From contig NZ_CP007142.1 of NCBI RefSeq assembly GCF_000940805.1, forward strand, positions 5,432,593-5,496,592: a DNA stretch of 64,000 nt, in the 5' to 3' direction. The notes beneath the pieces were generated by a model, which saw only the letters and a list, made by a program, of their open reading frames with translations, did not search any database and had not been told where the DNA came from. Within the stretch, counting starts at the first letter, position 1. Every line of letters begins with the position of its first letter. Shown here piece after piece: positions 55,732 through 63,284 of the stretch. The stretch comes from Gynuella sunshinyii YC6258 (GTDB lineage Bacteria > Pseudomonadota > Gammaproteobacteria > Pseudomonadales > Natronospirillaceae). The position numbers were made by a program, and so were the translations under genes.

Positions 55732-58387
55732 TCGACGCCTCCTGTGTCTGCTCCGGTTGCGGCAAGCGTCGTATTACCCCGGTACTGCCATCAAATTCCA
55801 CCCAGTCACCGTCTTTCAGAGTACGGGTAATCGCGGTCACTGACACCACCGCCGGAATCCCCATTTCCCGGGATACAATGGCCGAATGAGACAGCAGACT
55901 GCCACGTTCCACCAAGATGCCGGCTGCCGCTGGAAACAGCATGATCCAGCCGGGATCCGTCCGTTCAGCCACCAGAATTTCACCGGCCTGCAGCACGGCA
56001 TTACGGGGATCGACAATGACCCGGACCCGACCACGAACGACACCGGGACAACAGCCAATACCTTTGAGATCTCCGTCAATGACCTCATTGGCAATCGCCG
56101 GAGCGGTAAAGTCATTGCCCTGATGGACAATACCAAATGTCTCAAACCGGTCGGCCGGAACCGGCATGTCGGCATAGCCGGCAAACTCTGCCTTGCGCAG
56201 ACGGACCAAAGCCTTGAGGTCTGTGGTTACGGCAGTCCCTTCGATAAAACCCAGAATTTCGGCGACTTCGAGATAAAACACATCACGACTGTGTTCCAGC
56301 AGATCTTTGGCATACAACCGTCGTCCGAGTTCGACAAAAATACGCCGCACCCGACCAAACAGCCGGGTACGTTCAAAACGCAGGTTTTCCCGGTCACGGA
56401 CCCGGTGCCGGGCATTTCTGAGTACCCATTGAAATATTCGTCGCCGGATGGGATGAGTCGCCTGGGCAGCCTCAACCCGCTGTTCGGCGCTGGCACGAAT
56501 CTGTGCTTCAACAGCCCCGGCTTCGGCCGTTTCCGGCTGATTCCGCAAGCGTTCAGCAAAATGACCGACAGAACGCAGCAACACCAGGGGATCATCATGT
56601 AAGGTGGCGCTTTCCAGCTTGAGTTCGTCGAGACATCGATCTCCAAACTTCTCAATATATTCATGGTAAGTACGCTGGAATTGGGGATGCTCAGCCATGG
56701 CCTTCGTCAGGGTGGCCACATCTGCCTGCACCAGTTGCTGACAAAATGCCTCGTCAGGTGCGGCCAGCTCGGCCATGTGCCGAACCCGTCTGGCCGGCTC
56801 GGCGCTGATCATACCGCCCTCACCGGCCAGCAAATTGTTTTGCAGGGTTTCGTCGCGATCTTCACACCATTTAGTGCAAAGTCCGCGCAGTACGCCATAA
56901 AAGATCATGGCGAAAAAATCATTGATCAGCGGCGCATCCCAACGGGTCAGGAGCTTTTGCTCCAGCCGGTGGTAGCTGGCAGCCAACTGGCTGCTGTTGA
57001 GTAAGGTGAGGTCTTCGCCAGTGTTCAGGGCATCATCGAGACGCTGGTAAAACCGGCGGATGCTGGCGGGTAAACGGATGTGACTCCACACCAATCCCAG
57101 CAGACTGCCACCCAGTCGGAAGGCATCGCGCAGCCGTTCGGACACAGTCCCCTTCAACGTGGCGGCGACTTCTTCAGGCAACCCTTCTTTCACTCCCATC
57201 ATCTGTTCCATGAAACGGCGATTCAGGGTAAATCCCGGCAATAGCGCCAGAACCCGATACCATGACAACAGATTGTAATAGACCCGGCCACGGATCAGCC
57301 CGAGCATACGCTGAAAGACAACGTCGTTGGCAGCAATGACTGATTCCGGTACCCGCAGAATCCGGCAGAATTCACGATAGACAGACTCATAGGCCTGACG
57401 GGCAAAACTGAAGGTCAGCGGAGTGGTAATACCACCATAACTTTCGGCGATATTACTGTTATCCCAAAGGTTGTGCTCACCGGCAGGATCCGGGCGCTGG
57501 TGCAGGGCGGTGATCGGTCGGGACTGCAACAGGAACAGCTGCTCTCCGGCCATCGCCCACTCAATATCCTGAGGTTTATCAAAATGGCGACTACAACGAC
57601 GCGCCAGATCAACCACGGCGATCAGCTGCCGATCGGTCAGCACCGGGGCATTGACACGGTCCGGGTCGACGGTCTGCAAGGAAACATGATCGACCGCCTC
57701 TTCATCGAGGTATTCGCCACTGTGTTTGGCACAGATATCCCGCTCGACGATGTGATTGGAAGTATCGATTCGCCAGGTATCCGCATCCACTTCTCCAGAC
57801 ACCAACGCCGAACCAAGGCCATATACAGCAGAAACGACCACTATATCGCGCCGGCCGCTGACCGGGTCAGCCGCAAAGGCAACGCCGGCACTGTCGCTGT
57901 TGACCATACGCTGAATCAACACAGCTGGTACCGGTGGTGGCAGGCTCAGATTGTTTTCCCGCCGATAGGTGACCACACGCTCACTGAAGCCCGAACACCA
58001 GACATCAACAATACGCTCAGCAACCTGCGCAACGGGCACATACAGATAGCTTTCCAGCTGACCGGCGAACGAATGCCCGGCACCGTCTTCATCTACGGCA
58101 GAGGAACGCACCGCCAGGCGATCACCCGCTGCGGCAAGTCGTTCGAGAGCCTGTTGCAACTGACGGGAAAACTCATTCGTCAGACGAAGATTCCGGCGCA
58201 ACATCTCTGCATCCGTAATCGTTGCCGGATCAATATCAAGACTGTCCAGACAGGCCCTGGGATCAATCACGATCCATTCAGGTATCGGTAGTCCGACTTC
58301 AGCCAGATGAGCCAGTGCCGCGGCCTTGCCGCCAAACACATTTAAATCAATATCACTGTACTGATCATGTACATATTGCCCGATCAT
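55721..58387 (-). CDS. PEP-synthase-related dikinase with rifampin-phosphotransferase layout
   Basis: 888 residues from ATG 58387 (GGAG 6 nt upstream; overlaps the UbiA stop as TAATG). The N-terminal ATP-binding domain (about 1-305) has GGKAAALAHLAEVGLPIPE, RLAVRSSAVDEDGAGHSFAG and the end DIEWAMAGEQLFLLQSRPIT. A 450-residue central helical region follows, then a C-terminal phosphohistidine swivel domain with SLLSHSAIVSREMGIPAVVS (His about 834). The PEP-binding TIM barrel of PpsA/PPDK is missing. This order and length match rifampin phosphotransferase, which transfers the beta-phosphate of ATP to a small-molecule hydroxyl. In this operon the acceptor is probably a pathway intermediate. Confidence 0.85.
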   Translation of the reverse strand: MIGQYVHDQYSDIDLNVFGGKAAALAHLAEVGLPIPEWIVIDPRACLDSLDIDPATITDAEMLRRNLRLTNEFSRQLQQALERLAAAGDRLAVRSSAVDEDGAGHSFAGQLESYLYVPVAQVAERIVDVWCSGFSERVVTYRRENNLSLPPPVPAVLIQRMVNSDSAGVAFAADPVSGRRDIVVVSAVYGLGSALVSGEVDADTWRIDTSNHIVERDICAKHSGEYLDEEAVDHVSLQTVDPDRVNAPVLTDRQLIAVVDLARRCSRHFDKPQDIEWAMAGEQLFLLQSRPITALHQRPDPAGEHNLWDNSNIAESYGGITTPLTFSFARQAYESVYREFCRILRVPESVIAANDVVFQRMLGLIRGRVYYNLLSWYRVLALLPGFTLNRRFMEQMMGVKEGLPEEVAATLKGTVSERLRDAFRLGGSLLGLVWSHIRLPASIRRFYQRLDDALNTGEDLTLLNSSQLAASYHRLEQKLLTRWDAPLINDFFAMIFYGVLRGLCTKWCEDRDETLQNNLLAGEGGMISAEPARRVRHMAELAAPDEAFCQQLVQADVATLTKAMAEHPQFQRTYHEYIEKFGDRCLDELKLESATLHDDPLVLLRSVGHFAERLRNQPETAEAGAVEAQIRASAEQRVEAAQATHPIRRRIFQWVLRNARHRVRDRENLRFERTRLFGRVRRIFVELGRRLYAKDLLEHSRDVFYLEVAEILGFIEGTAVTTDLKALVRLRKAEFAGYADMPVPADRFETFGIVHQGNDFTAPAIANEVIDGDLKGIGCCPGVVRGRVRVIVDPRNAVLQAGEILVAERTDPGWIMLFPAAAGILVERGSLLSHSAIVSREMGIPAVVSVTAITRTLKDGDWVEFDGSTGVIRRLPQPEQTQEASNEQ

Positions 58388-59304
58388 TACATACTCCATA
58401 ACAACGGGCCTGCGCCCAGAGAAAGATACATCCCCAGGGTCCAGACCCCGGCAACCACTTCAAAACGCTTTCCGGCACCCGTCAGAGGATGCGCCAGAAA
58501 CTGCTTCGCAACCACCAGCGCCACGCCGAACAGCACCACCAGAACCACGGCCACTGGGATGAGAAAATCAATCTGCCAGGCGGCAATGGCGGCACAGATG
58601 GCCGTTACCAGTAATACCGCCAACCAGATTCTGACAGCCTTGCGACACCCCCACAGAACGGAATAGGTTTCCACCCCGGGCTCTTCGTCTTCCGGCGCAC
58701 GAATCTTCCGACCGATCTCGATCACCATGCCATTAAAGAAGCTGACCGCCAGAAACCACACCAACCCCCTGACCGCATGGCCGTCACCGGCTACCAGCCA
58801 GTCACACGCAGATGCATACAGGTCTATGAGAGGCATGATCAACATATGTGACCACATATAAGTCACGGGGCGCGCCTTCAGCCATTCCGACACAAAAAAC
58901 TCCCGACTCATCAACGCCAGATAGCTCCAGGTCAATCCTAAAAAGATCAGTAACGGGGGAAATAGCCAGAGAGCCAATGTCAGCTGCAGTATTGCCAGCA
59001 ATATCCCAACAATACCCAGCTCCCTGAGCGTCACCAGTCCACGAGGTACTGGCCGGTAAGGCCGGTAACTGCAGTCTTCTTCGTAATCCTTGAATTCATC
59101 GGCGATGCGCAGCTGCATGAAAAACGCCAGTGCGGTGAAAAAAGCCACCAGCCATGTACTCAGTGACGGCAGCTCGGTAATTCCCCGTAATAATGAAGAA
59201 TAGGCAACGGCCGAAAAGCTGAAGGCGGCGACCAGAGGCCCATGCGCCAGCAATGGAAAACGTTCACGCTGATAGATCCACCAGCGTTGTAAATGCCTCA
59301 ACAT
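58387..59304 (-). CDS. UbiA-family prenyltransferase
   Basis: 305 residues with about eight TM helices. The first acidic motif is RIADEFKDYEED (66-77), a DxxxDxxxD form instead of the usual NDxxDxxxD, followed by RPVPRGLVT. The second is EIGRKIRAPEDEEPGVETYS with its acidic cluster. Both prenyl-diphosphate-binding sites are therefore present in variant form. It transfers an isoprenoid chain to an unknown acceptor in the membrane. It starts 6 bp after the HMGR stop. Confidence 0.88.
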   Translation of the reverse strand: MLRHLQRWWIYQRERFPLLAHGPLVAAFSFSAVAYSSLLRGITELPSLSTWLVAFFTALAFFMQLRIADEFKDYEEDCSYRPYRPVPRGLVTLRELGIVGILLAILQLTLALWLFPPLLIFLGLTWSYLALMSREFFVSEWLKARPVTYMWSHMLIMPLIDLYASACDWLVAGDGHAVRGLVWFLAVSFFNGMVIEIGRKIRAPEDEEPGVETYSVLWGCRKAVRIWLAVLLVTAICAAIAAWQIDFLIPVAVVLVVLFGVALVVAKQFLAHPLTGAGKRFEVVAGVWTLGMYLSLGAGPLLWSM

Positions 59305-59310
59305 ATATTC

Positions 59311-60579
59311 TTAACCCCGAGCCAGCGATTGATGAGCGCGGGCAAAATGCCCGGCACACAACGCGCCGATAATGGATAGTTCGCCCGCCAGAACAGTCGC
59401 CGCAGTCACCTCGGCAAATGCTCGCGCATGTCCTGCTCCTGCCAGCCCCAACAACTGCAGACAGGCATTCTGACTGGGCAGTCCGGTACCTCCACCAACG
59501 GTTCCGACAATCAGATTCGGCAACGTAACAGCCGCATACAGGTCGCCCTGATCGGTCAGTTCAAACCGGGTCACCCCGACGGCGGATTCCGCCACACAGG
59601 CAGCATCCTGACCACAGGCGATGTAAAGCGCCGCCAGCCCATTGGCGTAATGTCCCTGTACGCCGATGGTGCCGCTCAGTACCCCGCCAAGTGCCGACAT
59701 GCGCCAGTAATCCTCCATCCGTTCAGGCGAAGTATGCAAAAGCCCATGAATCAGATCAGACGGTACCGTAACCTCCGCCGTTACCTGTTTGCCGCGAACG
59801 GAAACAAAGGACTGGGCGCTGGCTTTCTTATCACCGGACATGTTGGCTTCAAGGAAAAAATAACTGGGTTCGACAGGAGAGTTTAATCGTATGTATTCAC
59901 AAATGGATTGAGTGGCAATGGTCACCATGTTTTGCCCGGATGCATCACCGGTGGTGAAATCAAAACGCAGATACACATGATTGCCTTCAACGGTCACCTG
60001 CATGTCATGCAGTTGTCCGTGACGAGTGGTTTTACTTGCTTCAATTTTGAACTGTTCGATCTGGGTAATGGCCCAGGCAACGAAAGTGCCGGCCTGAGTG
60101 AGGTTTTCAAATGCGAATCCAGGCGCCCGCATCACCGCTTCCTGAAGCAGCAGAGTGGTACAACCTCCCGCTCTTGAAATAAGCTGGGCCCCACGATTAT
60201 AAGAGGCCACCAGGGCAGCTTCGGTGGTGGCCAGCGGGATGTAATAATCTCCCTGGGCGAACAGACCGTTCACCCGTAACGGGCCAGCAACACCTACCGG
60301 AAGCTTGACCGTGCCGATGAAATTTTCAATGTTATGCTGGTAAACATCCATCGTCGCTTCGGTAGCCGGATCGAGTATTTGCTCCCGAATCCCGTTCTGA
60401 TCAGCAAACAACTCCCAGCGCCGGGCCAGCATTTTGGAATTAATACGATGATCCCTGGGAAGACGGGGTTTGGCGGGCTGTTCAGGTTTGGGTCGAAGCG
60501 CTTCAGAAAGTTCCTGCTGATCGCGCTCCCGCAACAGGTTTTCCAGATAACTGTTGGCATGCAGATAAGGTATTGCCAT
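59311..60579 (-). CDS. Class I 3-hydroxy-3-methylglutaryl-CoA reductase
   Basis: 422 residues, lead gene of the operon. All catalytic elements are visible: ENFIGTVKLPVGVAGPL, Glu in LATTEAALVAS, Asp in TGDASGQNMVT (animal-type enzymes have DAMGMN), Lys in SGDKKASAQSF, the GTVGGGTGLPSQ loop and the C-terminal His in CAGHFARAH. It lacks a membrane domain, as in bacteria and archaea. It reduces HMG-CoA to mevalonate with NADPH. Gammaproteobacteria usually make isoprenoids by the MEP route, and no other mevalonate gene is in the window, so this looks acquired for a special product. AGGAG lies 9 nt before ATG. Confidence 0.95.
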   Translation of the reverse strand: MAIPYLHANSYLENLLRERDQQELSEALRPKPEQPAKPRLPRDHRINSKMLARRWELFADQNGIREQILDPATEATMDVYQHNIENFIGTVKLPVGVAGPLRVNGLFAQGDYYIPLATTEAALVASYNRGAQLISRAGGCTTLLLQEAVMRAPGFAFENLTQAGTFVAWAITQIEQFKIEASKTTRHGQLHDMQVTVEGNHVYLRFDFTTGDASGQNMVTIATQSICEYIRLNSPVEPSYFFLEANMSGDKKASAQSFVSVRGKQVTAEVTVPSDLIHGLLHTSPERMEDYWRMSALGGVLSGTIGVQGHYANGLAALYIACGQDAACVAESAVGVTRFELTDQGDLYAAVTLPNLIVGTVGGGTGLPSQNACLQLLGLAGAGHARAFAEVTAATVLAGELSIIGALCAGHFARAHQSLARG

Positions 60580-60584
60580 TTCCT

Positions 60585-60695
60585 TTACTCCTTCAGTAAT
60601 GCTTCCTTGATGGGTCCAGCGTCGGTTTTTTTGACTCTGAATATGTTACCGGGTTTTGACGTGAACAATCCTTCGAAAGTCACAAGGTACGTCAT
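60585..60695 (-). CDS. Small ORF immediately upstream of HMGR (leader or small protein)
   Basis: 36 codons from ATG 60695, starting MTYLVTFEGLF and ending EALLKE, with its stop 5 bp before the HMGR start; the HMGR ribosome-binding site overlaps its last codons. Composition looks protein-like (Lys/Glu/Gly mixed with hydrophobics). No clear ribosome-binding site precedes it, so it may be translated weakly or not at all. It could couple translation into the operon. Confidence 0.3.
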   Translation of the reverse strand: MTYLVTFEGLFTSKPGNIFRVKKTDAGPIKEALLKE

Positions 60696-61325
60696 CGGAC
60701 TAAATTCAACCAGAGATAAACTCGTAAAATTTAAATCATGCAGGAGAGGTCACAGCAGTGCGTAAAAAGACGATACTTCCGTGTATCGTTGACCGGAAAA
60801 TGGTTTATGAAGAGGACCGAATAACACTCAGCAAGGACGACGGAAGCAATGTCCTTACAAAATGTATCGGCATATAGACCAGGGTCGCTGATACTGTCAC
60901 ACCATGCTCCTATTGTGACTCCTACCATAGTTGTGGATATGGAGGACGAGGCATGATCCGACGGAACTTTTACATTACAACGACTCTGGAAAATATAACC
61001 ACCCGTCATCTTTCGGGAGGTCATTTGGTGTGATATTGCGTACTTTCAGCCATCAATCAAGCGAACAAAAAAACGGGAATGGATACCTCTGCACTCGATC
61101 AATTCAACTCTTATTGGACTGAAAATCAACCAACGCGCGGAATATACAGTGGTTTTTCTGACGACCAAATAACGAGATTTAATTATCATTTAAACTGTGA
61201 TCTGGTTCTCCATTCGAAAGCATAAGTACTGACAGGACTTTAGCATTCTATTAAGCAAATGGCCGCCTTTTAACAGCGCTATCAGCGACAAAAATAATAC
61301 GTCAAAGATAGTGAGCTCCCTTCTC
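60696..61325. other. Intergenic region upstream of the HMGR operon
   Basis: About 630 bp between dCMP deaminase and the HMGR operon, all genes facing left. It contains the terminator-like hairpin at 60764-60789. A minus-strand 97-codon frame (60731-61024) crosses that hairpin and has no ribosome-binding site, so I do not call it. The promoter of the operon must lie here, but I could not place it. Confidence 0.5.
60764..60789 (-). terminator. Intrinsic terminator or attenuator ahead of the HMGR operon
   Basis: On the minus strand ACGATAC-ACGGAA-GTATCGT is followed by CTTTTT. The 7-bp stem sits about 185 bp before the HMGR start and faces the operon. It either ends the dCMP-deaminase transcript or attenuates the operon, depending on where the promoter lies. 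Confidence 0.55.
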
Positions 61326-61751
61326 TCAACACCAGTGAACGTTCACACCCGCTTCTGCAAACATCGCTTCGCTAACACGGGATTTTTCTCCCCACCGACT
61401 CAGATATTCTTCATTTTGGGTCTGGCAATGAACAGTGGCTATGCCCGTCTGGATAATTTTGGCAGCACAGTTCGGGCAAGGGAAATGCGTAACATAAATT
61501 TCGCAACCGGTGAGGTCGCGCTTGGCAAACAGGATGGCGTTTTCTTCTGCATGAATGGTTTTCAGCAGCTTGGTCTCACGATCGTCCTGATTGGCTGAAT
61601 CCCCCACTCCACGCGGATAACCGTTAAACCCAACGGAAACCACCCGGTTTCCCTGAGTGATCACGGCTCCCACCTGAGTACTGGGATCTTTGCTCCAGGA
61701 TCCCACCAGTTCAGCCATCTGAAAAAAACGCTGAATCCATTTGTCATTCAT
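61326..61751 (-). CDS. Deoxycytidylate (dCMP) deaminase family protein
   Basis: 141 residues. The zinc site is complete: HAEENAIL (His and catalytic Glu) and PCPNCAAKII (two Cys). GAVITQGNRVVSVGFNGYPRG and SKDPSTQVGA match dCMP deaminases of the ComEB type, which convert dCMP to dUMP for thymidylate synthesis. Its first 8 bp overlap the end of the GIY-YIG gene upstream, so they are cotranscribed. Confidence 0.93.
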   Translation of the reverse strand: MNDKWIQRFFQMAELVGSWSKDPSTQVGAVITQGNRVVSVGFNGYPRGVGDSANQDDRETKLLKTIHAEENAILFAKRDLTGCEIYVTHFPCPNCAAKIIQTGIATVHCQTQNEEYLSRWGEKSRVSEAMFAEAGVNVHWC

Positions 61752-62040
61752 AGTCTGACTCCAAAGTGCTTTGCTGTGGAAAGGAATAAATCAGAGCCAG
61801 CTTTTGCCGGCGTTCCATTTTTTTGATCACCCGCTCACGTCGACTGGCCTGGCTGCGGTCAGGCTGTCTTTCCTGATACACCACTTCGACCGGTCTTCGC
61901 GCACGGGTAAATCTGGCGCCACCGGATAAATCGCCATTGTGCTCTTTCAGGCGCCGGTCCAGGTTTGTGGTAATACCGGTATACAGGCTGCCATCACAAC
62001 AGCGCAGCATATATACCGTCCAGGAAGATTGTCTGTCCAT
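61744..62040 (-). CDS. GIY-YIG domain protein (YhbQ-like)
   Basis: 98 residues from ATG 62040; a longer TTG-started form (62100) is possible, but the family begins close to the GIY motif. WTVYMLRCCDGSLYTGITTNLDRRL is the GIY-YIG core (Y..ML at 'GIY', YTGIT at 'YIG', catalytic Arg in LDRRL), followed by GARFTRARRPVEVVYQE. It belongs to the small nuclease-like UPF0213/YhbQ group, linked to DNA repair in E. coli. It overlaps the dCMP deaminase gene by 8 bp. Confidence 0.88.
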   Translation of the reverse strand: MDRQSSWTVYMLRCCDGSLYTGITTNLDRRLKEHNGDLSGGARFTRARRPVEVVYQERQPDRSQASRRERVIKKMERRQKLALIYSFPQQSTLESDYE

Positions 62041-62151
62041 GTGGGGCTGATCGTTATCAATCGAGCCGCGATTGTGGCCAGGTTCTGATTTACCTGTCAA
62101 TTCTGAAGCATCGTGAGGCTATGACCGAGCCTGCGGCAAAATTCACTAAAG

Positions 62152-63120
62152 CTACATGGTCATGCGCTCAGCATCGCTCATGGTGGGAATATAATGGGAT
62201 GCCTGATTAACCGGATACAGAGTTCCGGCAGGTTTCTTCCCTGTCCCGGACAAAGACAACACTCTGGATATTTGTGGGGAGGAATGAATGGAATGAATAT
62301 TTTTAAAAATCACCTCAAGATGCCCGAGTAATTCCTCAGATTCATCTGCGATCAGATCATGCAACTGGGTAAGGCGTTTATGCCGGGCACGGTAGTGATC
62401 AAATACTGACGAACCGTGTACCAGTATCAATGGCGACAGGCCAGAAGCCATCCAGAACCGATGCACCAGACACAGCGGTAAATTACCGATATCGTTCCCA
62501 CGCTCAAAAGCCGTTAATGTTGACGGAGCAATACCCAGCAGTTCTGCAAACTCCCGGCGAGACAGTTTGCACAATTCCCGCATACGTCGAAGAGTCGCCA
62601 GTATGGATGGCAAAGAATCCAGTGAGAATTGTTCAGCAGGTTGTTTACCCAACTCATGCTGCGTGCCCCGTATTATGGATTTTTTGCCTATCAGCAGCAT
62701 CGCAACGAGACCAACAAAGTTGTCAAACTCTCTGGCAGAACAGCGGACGATATAGGACTGCAATCGCAAATATCTGGCGTTGATCATACGGCAATGTGAT
62801 TGTGCACCGAGGTGGGGTAACAGCAGAAATTCGATCGGAATGCCAGTGTTGGACAAATAGCAAAATAACGTCGACAGTCGCATGTTATCGCGACCGGCTT
62901 CATATTTCCGATACTGGGTCATCGACACGCCAGCCAATTCGGCCGCCGCCGCCTGGCTAATGTTCAGTGTGGTTCGGCTACGTCGCAACAGAACACCAAA
63001 GCCAGCCCGAAAATGGTGACTATGGTGTTCCGGATCGATATAGCGGGGGTTAAAACGCTGTCGGATATATCGATCCAGAAACACGTTTTCAGCAATTGTT
63101 TTTTGGGTGTGTTCGGTCAT
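62152..63120 (-). CDS. Transcription regulator with two XRE-type HTH domains
   Basis: 322 residues. HTH 1 (about 40-100): LRRSRTTLNISQAAAAELAGVSMTQYRKYEAG. HTH 2 (about 175-240): MRELCKLSRREFAELLGIAPSTLTAFERGND. The linker has LGAQSHCRMINARYL and hydrophobic helices. Double-XRE proteins of this size are uncommon. Target genes cannot be inferred; neighbours are a GIY-YIG/dCMP deaminase pair downstream and an ATP-grasp gene upstream on the same strand. GAGGACC precedes the ATG. Confidence 0.8.
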   Translation of the reverse strand: MTEHTQKTIAENVFLDRYIRQRFNPRYIDPEHHSHHFRAGFGVLLRRSRTTLNISQAAAAELAGVSMTQYRKYEAGRDNMRLSTLFCYLSNTGIPIEFLLLPHLGAQSHCRMINARYLRLQSYIVRCSAREFDNFVGLVAMLLIGKKSIIRGTQHELGKQPAEQFSLDSLPSILATLRRMRELCKLSRREFAELLGIAPSTLTAFERGNDIGNLPLCLVHRFWMASGLSPLILVHGSSVFDHYRARHKRLTQLHDLIADESEELLGHLEVIFKNIHSIHSSPQISRVLSLSGTGKKPAGTLYPVNQASHYIPTMSDAERMTM

Positions 63121-63284
63121 CCGCCGGTCCTCTGGTATTTCTCAAGTCAAAAGACACACCTCGTTTCGGCAGTTTTTATGAAGCCGGAAACAGACCTCGT
63201 ATGTATGGGAGTTCAGAGGATTAAACTACTCGGCTTCATACTGCCAGGATTCCCGAAAATTGCTCTTGAATTCGAATCTTTTGA

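Noticed and set aside
60731-61024. 97-codon minus-strand frame upstream of the HMGR operon
   Set aside because: No ribosome-binding site, odd composition, and it reads through the terminator-like hairpin.
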